A DNA stretch of 64,000 nt from RGIG9115 sp045603225 (GTDB lineage: Bacteria > Bacillota > Clostridia > UBA1381). Positions 53,373 through 63,278 of this stretch are shown here, one piece after another. The notes beneath the pieces are model-generated. The model ran no database searches. It was not told the DNA's origin and saw only the letters and a list, made by a program, of their open reading frames with translations. The translations under genes were made by a program, and so were the position numbers. The DNA is taken from contig JAZULT010000011.1 of the NCBI GenBank assembly GCA_045603225.1, positions 45,867 to 109,866 on the forward strand. The letters run 5' to 3'. Every line of letters begins with the position of its first letter. The stretch's first letter is position 1.

Positions 53373-56177
53373 TTATTCAGCAATTGTCGCAGGTAATCTG
53401 TGTGCTGAAAGTGTAGATGAACCGTTCCAGTAGAATACCTTACCGGTGTAAACACCGTCTGTAAGAGCCGGAACATCTATACTTGTGTTGTAGTTTTCTG
53501 AAAGAGCTGATGTTGTCTTTTCCATTATGCTTGTTGAATAAAGAGCACCGTCTTTGTAAAGCGCAACAATAAGAAGGAGATTTCCTTCGTTTACAGCTGT
53601 AACGCTTACATTCATTGTACCTGTTACAAGCTTATCTGTCATTTCCCCATTAACAGAGAATACAGCATCACTCAGAATAAGCTCAGGTGTTTCAAATCCA
53701 CCGTCAATAATAAGATTTTCACCTTCAGGTGTTACTGTATCATCAGGATTAACTTCGTAGACCTCTACATCATCAATCCAGATTTTACCTGTATACCAGT
53801 CTGTTGAAAGAAGAAGTCTTGCATCATATGAACCTTCTTTTTCCATATCATAAAGATATGCGCCGTTAGCATTTGCCTTATCGTTGTTATCAAGAAGGAT
53901 TGTATATTCTGTCCATTCATCAGTAAGAGTAAACGCATTTTCTATCCAGAATGAGCCTTCCCCTTCGCCAAGGTTAGCAGCTTCAATTAATTTAAAGCGG
54001 TTTACATTTTCGCCCTTAGCCTTGAATGTTATTCTGTAAAGCTTGTTTCTGTCAAGCTCAACAGTCTGCTCGATACCTGCATATACATTATCAAGAACAC
54101 TCGGAATATTACCGTTAATCATAGCTGAAGCATCACCTGAAGCTTTTTCATCGGTTACAACAGAAATATTTGTGTTTGCATATCCCACAGCTTCGTTATC
54201 TCTTATGAATGTTCCCCATGCATCTGAATCCCATGCTCCAATTCCTGCATGGTACCAATCTCTGTAATTCTTCATTGTAATAGTCTTTGTGTATTCTTTA
54301 TCTACACCATTAATAGTAGCTGTTACTTTAAAAGTATACGTCTCTCCGGGTGTAAGCCCTTCGATTACTGCCTGATTGAACGCCTCTGCCTCTGAATCCA
54401 AAGCGATTTCCTGCTCTTCATCATCAACATAAAGCTTAAGGTTCTCAATTGTTCCGAAAGCGTTTATCCATGAAACAACAGCCTTACCTTCAGCATTTGC
54501 AGAATATGCAACTACATTTTCAAGTTCTTCTGTATTTCTCTTCTTTGTTTCCTGGAAATCGCCGTCAGGAATAAGATTTGTCTTTGACGCATCATCAGTT
54601 CTGTAAACCTTGATGTTATCAAGAAGAGCTTCACAGTATGCACCAACTTCAACAGTAAACATAGTTCCTGTTGAGTTTGAATCTACAGTTGTAGCACAGT
54701 GAATCCATCCGTCATCTGTTACTGACTGAATCTTGCCTCTAAGAACATCCAGACCGCCAAATCTTCCGTTTTTCCATTCACCGAGAGTATGAAGTGTAAG
54801 ACCGTTATAGTTATGTGAAGAATACTTGATATCATATTCTACTGTGTAATTCACACCATTTTCTATAGGCACATTATTCTTCGTTCCTATTTTAACAAAT
54901 GTATTTGATTTTTCATAATCATCATAGTTAACGTGAAGAGCATAGTTGCCGGGTGCTACTTCTGTAAATTTCATGTAATCCGATGCTACAACCGTTGGTG
55001 ACATTGTATTATTAATTGTTTTTGTAATAATCTTCCAGTTATCGTTATAGTAAAGTTTATCATTTACACCATCAAAATCAAGAACATCTTCAAAACCACT
55101 GTTAACAACAAGGTTCTTTGCTCCGGAAACAACATTACCGTCAGCATCCACCTCGTAAACAGAAAGATCATCCACAAGCATAACGCCACCCGGCCAGTAT
55201 GTCATTTTTATCATTTGGTAATTTTTATCGCTTCCACTTATTATTTTTGAAATCTTATACCAGCCGTTACCCATATCTGTTCCATTGGAATGGTGGACAT
55301 ATCCCCATCCGTAAGCATCAGTATTATCTTCATGTCCGAGACTTGCACGCGGGTCACGTGAAATTGATTTTATGTACGCCTCAAACTTATAGTTTTTTCC
55401 CGCCTTAAGACCTTCGCTCAGGTAGGTCATGGCAGTATATGTTTTGTGATCAATTTCCTGTTCGACATTAACCATCATAGCTCTGTCGCCTGAATATGAA
55501 TCCATTGCAGTTGACGACATGAATGTTTCAAGTTGTGTATAATCATATCCGTTATTATACCAGCCTAACCATCCTGTCGGGAACTGTGTATGTTCATCAC
55601 GAACCTTGATTGTTTCAAAGTTTCCGTTTATCGCTACATTTTCACCAAGTGTACCATCTGAGTTTACCTTACGTATTGATAAGTCATCAATACAACGGTT
55701 TGATTTCCAGAAAGTAAACTGAAAATTTGTTGCGTCAATTGTAAGAGTAACATCCTTTTCACAATAAACCCACTCGTTCGCTGCTGAAGGTGTAAGTCCC
55801 GTAAACTTCACATCTTGAGAACTGTTTCCGAAAGCATAATGCCCTTCTCTGTTTTCACATTTAATCCAGTAGCTTACGCGATACGTATCTCCGCTGTTAA
55901 GAGTTTTCTTAAAAGGTATTTTCGTTATAATGCTACGATTAGCAATTTCATTAATGTTATTAATACGCAACGAATAATTACCTTCATACGCATCCGTCGA
56001 ATAAGTAATATCGAAATTTTCTCTTCCATATCCGCTTGCGTTATTTACGTTGTACCACACACCTGCCGGAGCTTTGCCCAGGTCATCTTTTGCACCATCT
56101 GCGAATGCAATCTGTGCAGGCATAATTGCAGTTATTAATGCAGCTGCAGTTGCCAAACCTAAAATTCTTTTTTTCAT
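53373..56177 (-). CDS. Secreted multi-CBM glycan-binding protein
   Basis: A 934-residue protein with signal peptide (about 1-26). Residues 30-190 and 190-365 are two CBM_4_9-like sandwiches closely paralogous to the start of the 952-residue protein (both contain YNVNN, NINEIANR-like and SAANEWVYCE-like blocks). Further CBM-like domains lie at about 370-545 and 645-825, with an Fn3-like domain at 555-645 and a C-terminal beta domain at 840-934. No catalytic domain or wall anchor is seen. It may capture the target polysaccharide for the anchored enzymes. It is separated from its upstream neighbour by 67 bases. Confidence 0.82.
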   Translation of the reverse strand: MKKRILGLATAAALITAIMPAQIAFADGAKDDLGKAPAGVWYNVNNASGYGRENFDITYSTDAYEGNYSLRINNINEIANRSIITKIPFKKTLNSGDTYRVSYWIKCENREGHYAFGNSSQDVKFTGLTPSAANEWVYCEKDVTLTIDATNFQFTFWKSNRCIDDLSIRKVNSDGTLGENVAINGNFETIKVRDEHTQFPTGWLGWYNNGYDYTQLETFMSSTAMDSYSGDRAMMVNVEQEIDHKTYTAMTYLSEGLKAGKNYKFEAYIKSISRDPRASLGHEDNTDAYGWGYVHHSNGTDMGNGWYKISKIISGSDKNYQMIKMTYWPGGVMLVDDLSVYEVDADGNVVSGAKNLVVNSGFEDVLDFDGVNDKLYYNDNWKIITKTINNTMSPTVVASDYMKFTEVAPGNYALHVNYDDYEKSNTFVKIGTKNNVPIENGVNYTVEYDIKYSSHNYNGLTLHTLGEWKNGRFGGLDVLRGKIQSVTDDGWIHCATTVDSNSTGTMFTVEVGAYCEALLDNIKVYRTDDASKTNLIPDGDFQETKKRNTEELENVVAYSANAEGKAVVSWINAFGTIENLKLYVDDEEQEIALDSEAEAFNQAVIEGLTPGETYTFKVTATINGVDKEYTKTITMKNYRDWYHAGIGAWDSDAWGTFIRDNEAVGYANTNISVVTDEKASGDASAMINGNIPSVLDNVYAGIEQTVELDRNKLYRITFKAKGENVNRFKLIEAANLGEGEGSFWIENAFTLTDEWTEYTILLDNNDKANANGAYLYDMEKEGSYDARLLLSTDWYTGKIWIDDVEVYEVNPDDTVTPEGENLIIDGGFETPELILSDAVFSVNGEMTDKLVTGTMNVSVTAVNEGNLLLIVALYKDGALYSTSIMEKTTSALSENYNTSIDVPALTDGVYTGKVFYWNGSSTLSAHRLPATIAE

Positions 56178-56244
56178 TTTCTTTCATTTCCTTTCTTTTT
56201 ATTTATATAAATCTGTTCCAGCACAAACAGAATTTATAACTTGA

Positions 56245-58254
56245 TTATTCAAATATGGTTGTGGTATTCAGCTTATTCATATTCTCTACAGAATCGAGAA
56301 TAAATACCTTTACCATATCCTCCGTTCCGTCAAGATTAAACGAGGTGTTAACCTTAACAGCCGCTTTATTTTTATCCTGTGGTTCAAGAATTTTATCAGT
56401 TACATACATATTTACAAGTGTTCCGTCTTTATAAACACATACGCACTGAGCATATTTCATATCCTCAATTTTATAATTCTTGACCGTGGTCTGTACAGTG
56501 TATTGACTTTCACCGCTGATTCCGCCTACGATATTACTTGCCTTATAAAGCACGGGTGCTGTCAGCTCATAATCAGGAATATCAGTTATTGCTGTAACTT
56601 CTACTCCTTCGCCTTCAACTCCGACTGAGTTGTAAGGTACAAACATATATGTGTATTCTGTACCTATTGAAAGCTTATCAATATTAAGCAATGTATTTTC
56701 AAGATCAAGATTACCTCTGTATTCGTAATTATCGAAAACCTTCTGATACAGATTTATTCCTGCCACATTTGAGCCTGCTGAATAAGAGAATGTAACGTTA
56801 TTCATTCCACAGTCAATTACGTCTACCGAGTCAATCATTCCGACTTCGTCATTATAAAGTCCGTCAAACGTACTTTCCGCAAATAAGTTATCGCCGGTTT
56901 TCTCTCCGTTTTCGTCAAGCTTATACATTTCGATATCATCAAGATAAAGCGTTCCGACTACATCTGACAGAAAATGAACATATCCGGGTGTTTTATCTCC
57001 CGAAGTAAGGGTATATTCATATTCTGCCCAGTCTTTTGTTCCTGTAAGCTCAGGACAAGCCCAGCTCGGTGCATACTCGTCAAAAGGATTCCAGTTCCAG
57101 AGAAGCTGAATTTTACCGTCAATACCCTCGCACTTTGCTTTAAAGGTAAGCTTATAATTGGCATTTGCCTCTGCCTCAATACTGTGATAATATCTTAAAT
57201 ATATATTACCGCTGAGGTCGGGGATGGTTTTATCAATATTTGTACGAAGACGCACCGAATATCCATCGCCCGACATTGTATCATCAGAAAGAGACATATT
57301 TGCCGGACAGTAGCCTGCCGCCCCGTTTTTGAAATCTACAAATCTCCATTTATCTCCGATTCCCGCCACATTCCCTGAAGCCGGAGAGCCGCTTACAAAA
57401 TATGTAAATGCCGGTTTTGACTTAAACTCAAACTTTACTGCAAATCGGTAAGATGCTCCGTTTGTAAGACCTTCAACGGGGTAATTTATAACAGCTGACG
57501 GTGTATTTGAAATTTCGTCACTTAAGAGAATCCATTCACCGTTTGTTATATCGTAAAGCTCAACATCAGACAAATCACCTGTCACAGGATTTACCCAGCT
57601 TAAACCGATTTTACCGTTACCCGGTGCTGCAATAAATTCAAGTGCCTGATATTCTGTCGTGTCAAACGGTTCATCCGATGGTGCCTGCTCCTGCACTCCT
57701 TCAAATCCGGGATCGACAACAAGGTTTTCAATACTGTTTTTCTCGAAAATCCCGACACTGTCAAGTCTTGTAGGTGTTGTTCTGCCGCTGAATCTGAAAA
57801 GAATGTAATCCTCTCCGCCGTCTGAATATGTAAAATTATACGTGTATTTGCTCCAGCTCGTTTCACCGCTCGGTGCATCAGCAGCCGATTCCTTCACCAT
57901 ATCGGCATATTTCACTGTGATATTGCTTCCTATACATATGTCCGTAAATGATGAGGCTGAGCCTTTGTTATAAAATACAAGTGTATAATCTTCGCCATCA
58001 GTAAGCTCTTTGTTTAATGAACCTTTAATTTCAACGTAGTTTCCTGCTACCTGAGCTCCTCCATATCTTATTTCCATAGCAGAATTGCCTTCGTATTTAC
58101 TTTCTTCACTTACAACTGCATAATAGTTATCACGGTTTGTATTAGTTGTTCCGAAATACGATACCGTCCAGCCGTTTGCCGCAAAGGCGGAGAATGACGC
58201 AAAGCTCTGAGCTGTAACTGAAAATGCAAGTAAAAATTTAATGATTTTTTTCAT
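56245..58254 (-). CDS. Secreted CBM/Fn3 protein
   Basis: A 669-residue protein with signal peptide (MKKIIKFLLAFSVTAQSFAS). Two CBM_4_9-like domains (about 27-195 and 300-465) alternate with Fn3-like domains (205-295 and 475-565), and a final beta domain ends at 669 (VKVFILDSVENMNKL). No catalytic residues are identified. A frame opens at 58272, but that ATG lies within the AGGAGGAG ribosome binding site; the ATG at 58254 is 7 bases downstream of it. The gene starts 14 bases after the 818-residue protein gene. Confidence 0.82.
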   Translation of the reverse strand: MKKIIKFLLAFSVTAQSFASFSAFAANGWTVSYFGTTNTNRDNYYAVVSEESKYEGNSAMEIRYGGAQVAGNYVEIKGSLNKELTDGEDYTLVFYNKGSASSFTDICIGSNITVKYADMVKESAADAPSGETSWSKYTYNFTYSDGGEDYILFRFSGRTTPTRLDSVGIFEKNSIENLVVDPGFEGVQEQAPSDEPFDTTEYQALEFIAAPGNGKIGLSWVNPVTGDLSDVELYDITNGEWILLSDEISNTPSAVINYPVEGLTNGASYRFAVKFEFKSKPAFTYFVSGSPASGNVAGIGDKWRFVDFKNGAAGYCPANMSLSDDTMSGDGYSVRLRTNIDKTIPDLSGNIYLRYYHSIEAEANANYKLTFKAKCEGIDGKIQLLWNWNPFDEYAPSWACPELTGTKDWAEYEYTLTSGDKTPGYVHFLSDVVGTLYLDDIEMYKLDENGEKTGDNLFAESTFDGLYNDEVGMIDSVDVIDCGMNNVTFSYSAGSNVAGINLYQKVFDNYEYRGNLDLENTLLNIDKLSIGTEYTYMFVPYNSVGVEGEGVEVTAITDIPDYELTAPVLYKASNIVGGISGESQYTVQTTVKNYKIEDMKYAQCVCVYKDGTLVNMYVTDKILEPQDKNKAAVKVNTSFNLDGTEDMVKVFILDSVENMNKLNTTTIFE

Positions 58255-58268
58255 GTTCTTTCTCCTCC

Positions 58269-60725
58269 TCATTCAACTACTCTTATTATTTCCGCTATAC
58301 CGCTCCATGATATTCTGCATACAACATTGTCGCCTTTCATAAGGTCATATGACGATATAAGCTCACATTCGTTTTCTTCTCTGTTATACTCAATACAAGC
58401 AATTCCGCTTCCAAGCGGGAATGCAGTTTCTGAACCTGTATTTATTTTTATTCTGCCTTTTGACAAATCAACGTCAGAAACAGTTCCCATTATGAAATCA
58501 GAACCTACATGATAGTTTGAAATACCTTTATTACGAAAAGGCTCTGCAATATTTGTAAGTATCTTTATGTTATTAATCCTTCCGTTACGGCTTACATTGA
58601 AGTTTATCACATCACCCGTCTTAACCTGTGAAAACAGTTCATCATTTTCGGTAAGAAGTGATATGTTTCTGAGTCCTCCGCCACTTCCTGTTATTCTGCC
58701 TGATACATCACCGTCAGGTGTAAGTGCCTGCGAAAGGTCAGTTACAACAAACATACTTCTTCTGATAGTGTTTGAACGAAGCTCTGAATCTTCTTTAATC
58801 GACAGAAGCTCGGTATATCCGAAATTGTCTATATCGTAAGCACTTACCGTATAGTTAGTGTCACCGCTGAAATAATCGTTTGCACTTACAACATAGTAAT
58901 CATCAGTATTCCCTGTAAATTTTTCTGCCATTACAAACATATATGTATCAGATGTAATATAGAGTTGATTTGAAAATGTTTTCACACCCGAACGGTAAGT
59001 ATATTGTGTTTCCTTCGTTTTGGTAAAAGTGCCTTCAAGGTACTGATTTGTTTCCTTAGCCTTGACTATTTTTGAAACTTCACCGTCTTCATTCGTTTTA
59101 AGAATTACAACCTGTGGGTCTGCTCCTTTAAACGACTTGAATATATCTGACGGATAAACATTCTTTTCCCCTGTGTTTACTCTCTTTGCACATTTTGCTG
59201 TAAACCAGTCACCGTCTATATTCATATACTTCACATATACTTCTTCCTCAACATCTTCATTTGATGTAACCTTGAAAAGAAGTGCATATTCACTCGAAGA
59301 AATCTTTCTTGAATAAGCAATGTTCCCGAAAGCATCAAGATAAAGGAGGTAGCTTTCGCCTATTTTAAGCGATTCACTTTTTTGCTCCATATACTTGATA
59401 TAATCGCCTGAGAGTCTGTATGTATCTTCTTCCGTTTCAATTTCATTATCGTCATTTACATTCGAAATCACAACAGTTTCAACAGCTTCAGAACTTACAT
59501 AAACAGTGCAAACAGGTGTTTCCCCGCTTTTACTCATTGCAACATTAAGTACATCATTAACCTGTATTCCGGCAAATGATATTTCCTGACCGTTTTTGAT
59601 AACAGTATAATCAACTTCTCCTTTTTCAGGGTCAAGGTCAAGGATATCAATTACTCCTTCATGATTATATTTATTTGAAACAATTTTATTCGTTGCGTTC
59701 ACGACATCTACAACCATTGTCTGATATGATGTGACTTTTAAAATATCGTACTTATTATCTTTATCCGTATCGATAAGTGTAAGGCTTCCGTTTTCAGGCA
59801 TTAAATCTTCTGCAGTATAATCACCGTAGAATACTCCGTTATAAATAACAGAAATTGATCCTGCAAGCTTTGCGGTTTTTACTCTGCCGTTATATTCTTC
59901 AAAATACTCAAGTGTTCTGAAATCGTCAGAAATGCTGTCTATCTCTTTTGCATCAACAGTAAGAACTCTGTTTTCTCCTTCGTCCTCGCTTACATAAACA
60001 AGTGAAGGTTCATCTCTTCCGTTATCACGGACAAATGCAACAACATTCTTACCAAGCAGTGATGCGTCATATCCGCCATCTGCGGTAAACACACTGTCAC
60101 CTATCATTATTTCGCCTTCGTTTACTCCTGTTTCGGAATAAATTGAAGTTCTTTCATCCGCTGACAGTAAGCCTTCAACCACATGAATGTCTCTGTACAT
60201 AGAAAGAAGTGTTTCATCTGTTGCTTCTGCGTATCCGTCATCTTCATACTTAAGAGGAGCCGCATCCATGAGATTATAAAGAAGTGTAAGCATTGATTCT
60301 TTGTCAAGAATTTCATCTGCTGACAAGTCAATGCCTTTCATAAGACCTTTTGTTGCTCCGACAGATATATACTGCTCAGCATCTCCATCCTGAATATATA
60401 TTCCGCAGCCAAGTGCGATAACCGAGAACTTAACAGCTTCACCAAGTGAAATATTCTCTTTGCCGTTATATGTCTGAACCGTTCCTATCATTCCTGTAGA
60501 CTTTGCGAACGTTTCAGTGTCAACAGGTCTCTCTCCCGGCTCGTACATAAATCCCATAAGAGCATTTAAAAATGCATCGTAGCTTATTTTAGATGAAAGC
60601 TTTTCCTCCGCAATGCCGAGTGCCTGAAGTGCCTTATGCTCTGCACCGCCAAAATCTGCCGCAGTGACAACTGTTGCAGAAAACATAGCTCCGGCAAGAC
60701 AAATTGATAGTAATTTCTTAACCAT
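58269..60725 (-). CDS. Secreted protein with degenerate SLH-like N-terminus, function unknown
   Basis: An 818-residue protein. Signal peptide is about 1-22. Residues 25-190 contain two diverged SLH-like repeats (ISLGEAVKFSVIALGCG, then GLMKGIDLSADEILDKESML), lacking the strong TRAE motif. The remainder is a chain of short beta-rich segments with repeated D-x-D and KTGDVINFN/NGRINNI-like blocks, suggesting tandem small barrels. No enzyme motif is found. It lies between the SLH protein and the CBM proteins; a structural wall or assembly role is possible. Similar long proteins of unknown role occur beside SLH proteins in Clostridia. Confidence 0.75.
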   Translation of the reverse strand: MVKKLLSICLAGAMFSATVVTAADFGGAEHKALQALGIAEEKLSSKISYDAFLNALMGFMYEPGERPVDTETFAKSTGMIGTVQTYNGKENISLGEAVKFSVIALGCGIYIQDGDAEQYISVGATKGLMKGIDLSADEILDKESMLTLLYNLMDAAPLKYEDDGYAEATDETLLSMYRDIHVVEGLLSADERTSIYSETGVNEGEIMIGDSVFTADGGYDASLLGKNVVAFVRDNGRDEPSLVYVSEDEGENRVLTVDAKEIDSISDDFRTLEYFEEYNGRVKTAKLAGSISVIYNGVFYGDYTAEDLMPENGSLTLIDTDKDNKYDILKVTSYQTMVVDVVNATNKIVSNKYNHEGVIDILDLDPEKGEVDYTVIKNGQEISFAGIQVNDVLNVAMSKSGETPVCTVYVSSEAVETVVISNVNDDNEIETEEDTYRLSGDYIKYMEQKSESLKIGESYLLYLDAFGNIAYSRKISSSEYALLFKVTSNEDVEEEVYVKYMNIDGDWFTAKCAKRVNTGEKNVYPSDIFKSFKGADPQVVILKTNEDGEVSKIVKAKETNQYLEGTFTKTKETQYTYRSGVKTFSNQLYITSDTYMFVMAEKFTGNTDDYYVVSANDYFSGDTNYTVSAYDIDNFGYTELLSIKEDSELRSNTIRRSMFVVTDLSQALTPDGDVSGRITGSGGGLRNISLLTENDELFSQVKTGDVINFNVSRNGRINNIKILTNIAEPFRNKGISNYHVGSDFIMGTVSDVDLSKGRIKINTGSETAFPLGSGIACIEYNREENECELISSYDLMKGDNVVCRISWSGIAEIIRVVE

Positions 60726-60742
60726 AATTTTCCTCCTGTCTT

Positions 60743-62365
60743 TTATTTTACAAACAGATTATAAATAATCTGCGCTGCCTGTGCTCTTGTTGCACTTGTT
60801 TTCGGAGAAAATGCATTTTCTCCCATTCCGTCTATAAGACCTGCTGTATAAAGCTTATGTATACTGTCTTTTGCATAATAGCTTATTTCCGATTCATCTG
60901 AAAATACAACGTCATCTCGTACATCATTAAACTCAGTCAGTACTCTTGCACATATTACTGCCATATCCTGACGTGTAAGAGTGGCTCCAATTCCGAATTC
61001 CGTTTCGGAAATTCCTTTTACTATACCGTGCTTATTGGCACTTGCAACATATGATGCATACCATGCTGATTTGTTTACATCTGCAAAATCACATTCCGCA
61101 TATGCATCATGCTTCTGCGCGGCAACAATTATCATTTTGACAAATTCTTCTCTTGTAACAGAATCATTCGGTCTGAATTTACCGTCTCCGTCACCTGACA
61201 CGATTCCCTTTTCAGCCATAGCATAAACTGCAGTCTCCGCCCATGAAGCCTCTGACATATCCGAAAACTCCTTTTTATTTTCAGGTTCGGCTTCTTCCTT
61301 TTTATCTGTTACAAGTACAGGAAGATTGTTTGTTACTTTAGTCGAGTAACCGCCTCCTCCGCCCCCTGAGCTTCCGCCCGACGATGAGCCTCCGCTCTTC
61401 TTCGGCAGGCAGTCTTCAAAAATATCAAGCAGTTCAGAAATATCTGACGGTTTTTCGTCTTTTATTTTTTCTTCTACCTTCTTGCTCACGCTGTCGGATG
61501 CGTCCATGTAATCTTCATAGGCATCCTCGCCCGAAATTCCAAGCTCGTCCTCGTATTTTTTAAAGAGAGCTTTAAGCTTATTGAATCTTGTATTCTGTGC
61601 CTCATACAATACATTAGCTCTTACATATTCATCTGATACATCATTAAAATCTGAATAGCTTCCATTTTCAAGAATACATGATGAAATCCAGTCTGTTATT
61701 TTTTCATCTTCAATATCTGAGAACTCTGTTCCGTCATACTCAAAATCAGTATACGAAAGTGCTTCAGCGATTTTCTCTGCATCATCTGCTTCGTTTATAT
61801 ATGCCACAACCGAAAGCTCTGTAAATGCTTTTGCAGCATCAGAGCTTTTTGCCGCTTCTTTGCATATGTCTTCTTTGTCGCTTACTTCGTTATACAAATC
61901 CATTGCAAACCCTGCGGCACTAAGTGCAATCTTATTATTTTCATCACTTACAATCTCATAAAGCTTATCACCGTCAGCTCCGTTCAGAAGTTCATCAAGA
62001 GCTGTCCGGCTTTCTTCAGATGCAAACCAGAAAGAGCCTTTCTTTTCAATTCCGCTGTCAGATTTTATATATACATTGTATTTACCGTCCGAAGATATAT
62101 CATTTTTCGTTTCAGGCATGTTGAATTCAAAAACAACATTTCCGTCAGAATCCGCAACTGCCTCATCAAATGCATAGATATAATTATATTCGTTTAAGGC
62201 GTGTCCATCCATTCCCACACGCATAACAGCGGTTTCTCCTGAACCGATAACAGCCTTTACAGTTATTTTGCTGTTATTCTTCTCAATATTTATGTTTTCT
62301 GCATATGCACTTCCGCACAGAATCATCAGTGCCGCAGACAGTGAAACTATTTTTTTGAATTCCAT
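60743..62365 (-). CDS. SLH-domain cell-wall-anchored protein
   Basis: A 540-residue surface protein. Signal peptide is about 1-22 and a beta-sandwich follows at 23-120. A mostly helical acidic region spans 120-320, then a GGSSSGGSSGGGGGGYS linker near 327-345. Three SLH repeats occupy 365-540 (FSDMSEASWAETAVYAMAEK, then GKFRPNDSVTREEF, and TRAQAAQI at the end). SLH domains tether proteins to pyruvylated secondary wall polymer. It is the first gene of the large leftward locus and is divergent from the AraC regulator; AGGAGG precedes the ATG. Confidence 0.9.
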   Translation of the reverse strand: MEFKKIVSLSAALMILCGSAYAENINIEKNNSKITVKAVIGSGETAVMRVGMDGHALNEYNYIYAFDEAVADSDGNVVFEFNMPETKNDISSDGKYNVYIKSDSGIEKKGSFWFASEESRTALDELLNGADGDKLYEIVSDENNKIALSAAGFAMDLYNEVSDKEDICKEAAKSSDAAKAFTELSVVAYINEADDAEKIAEALSYTDFEYDGTEFSDIEDEKITDWISSCILENGSYSDFNDVSDEYVRANVLYEAQNTRFNKLKALFKKYEDELGISGEDAYEDYMDASDSVSKKVEEKIKDEKPSDISELLDIFEDCLPKKSGGSSSGGSSGGGGGGYSTKVTNNLPVLVTDKKEEAEPENKKEFSDMSEASWAETAVYAMAEKGIVSGDGDGKFRPNDSVTREEFVKMIIVAAQKHDAYAECDFADVNKSAWYASYVASANKHGIVKGISETEFGIGATLTRQDMAVICARVLTEFNDVRDDVVFSDESEISYYAKDSIHKLYTAGLIDGMGENAFSPKTSATRAQAAQIIYNLFVK

Positions 62366-62414
62366 AATAACCTCCTACTTTTACATTAAAATCATTTTAT
62401 ATTTTAATTATATC

Positions 62415-62444
62415 TTGACTTTTTTTATAATCATATGGTATAAT
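62415..62444 (+). promoter_or_regulatory. Probable promoter of the AraC regulator gene
   Basis: TTGACT (62415-62420), an 18-base spacer and TATAAT (62439-62444). It lies 44 bases before the AraC start. The divergent SLH gene has no equally clear promoter, in line with activator dependence. Confidence 0.7.
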
Positions 62445-62487
62445 GTTTTTAAAACTTGTCATTATGTTGTTTTTGAGGAGGTATATT

Positions 62488-63255
62488 ATGGCTTATGATG
62501 TTATTGTTTCCAATAAGAATTACAACGGACTTAATCCCATATTATTCGGATACGAGCAATGTCTGAAGCATCAGACATTCGGTCCGACAATACGCGGATA
62601 TTATCTTATTCACTATGTGGTTTCCGGTATCGGTTATTTTACCATTAATAACAGAGAATACAAAGTGAAAGCCGGAGAAATGTTTGTGATACCACCGTTC
62701 AAAGAAGCATTTTACCGAGCTGATTCCGAAAACCCGTGGTATTACATTTTTATAGGGTTTACAACCGATTCAGAACTCCCGATACCGCTTAATGATACAA
62801 TTCATTGCCCAAAGGCTCTTAAGATTTTTAATGAAATGAAATACTGTGAAAAAAATCATCTCGGAAGAAGTGCATACCTCAGTGCGAGACTGTGGGATTT
62901 ATTCGCTCTTCTGCTTGACAATATAGAAGATGATGTTGATATAATCGAAAAAGCCCGCGACTGTATCCATTCTGAATATATGACCGACTTAACCGTCGAA
63001 AAGCTTGCAATGAGACTTAATCTTGACAGGAGCTATTTTTCAACTCTTTTCAAGAAAAAAACAGGTATGTCACCAAAACAATACCTGTTTAATTACCGTA
63101 TGAATGTTGCGTCTTCACTCCTTATTCACGAGAAAAAAAGTATTTCCGTAACAGCCTATTCGGTTGGTTATACCGATATATTCAATTTCTCAAAAATGTT
63201 CAAAAAACATTTTGGTTTTTCACCGAGAGATTACATAAAAAAGAACAGAAAATAA
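62488..63255 (+). CDS. AraC family transcriptional regulator
   Basis: A 255-residue regulator. The N-terminal cupin domain (about 15-100) has HYVVSGIGYFTINNREYKV and VKAGEMFVIPPF, the usual sugar-sensing fold. The C-terminal double HTH (about 155-255) reads LTVEKLAMRLNLDRSYFSTL, then FKKKTGMSPKQYLFNYRM and VGYTDIFNFSKMFKKHFG. The start at 62488 has GAGGAGG 7 bases upstream; an earlier ATG at 62443 is within the promoter. It is divergent from the SLH-to-GH27 locus and is its most likely activator, by position. Confidence 0.92.
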   Translation: MAYDVIVSNKNYNGLNPILFGYEQCLKHQTFGPTIRGYYLIHYVVSGIGYFTINNREYKVKAGEMFVIPPFKEAFYRADSENPWYYIFIGFTTDSELPIPLNDTIHCPKALKIFNEMKYCEKNHLGRSAYLSARLWDLFALLLDNIEDDVDIIEKARDCIHSEYMTDLTVEKLAMRLNLDRSYFSTLFKKKTGMSPKQYLFNYRMNVASSLLIHEKKSISVTAYSVGYTDIFNFSKMFKKHFGFSPRDYIKKNRK

Positions 63256-63278
63256 TTACGAAAGGAATTTTTACAGTT

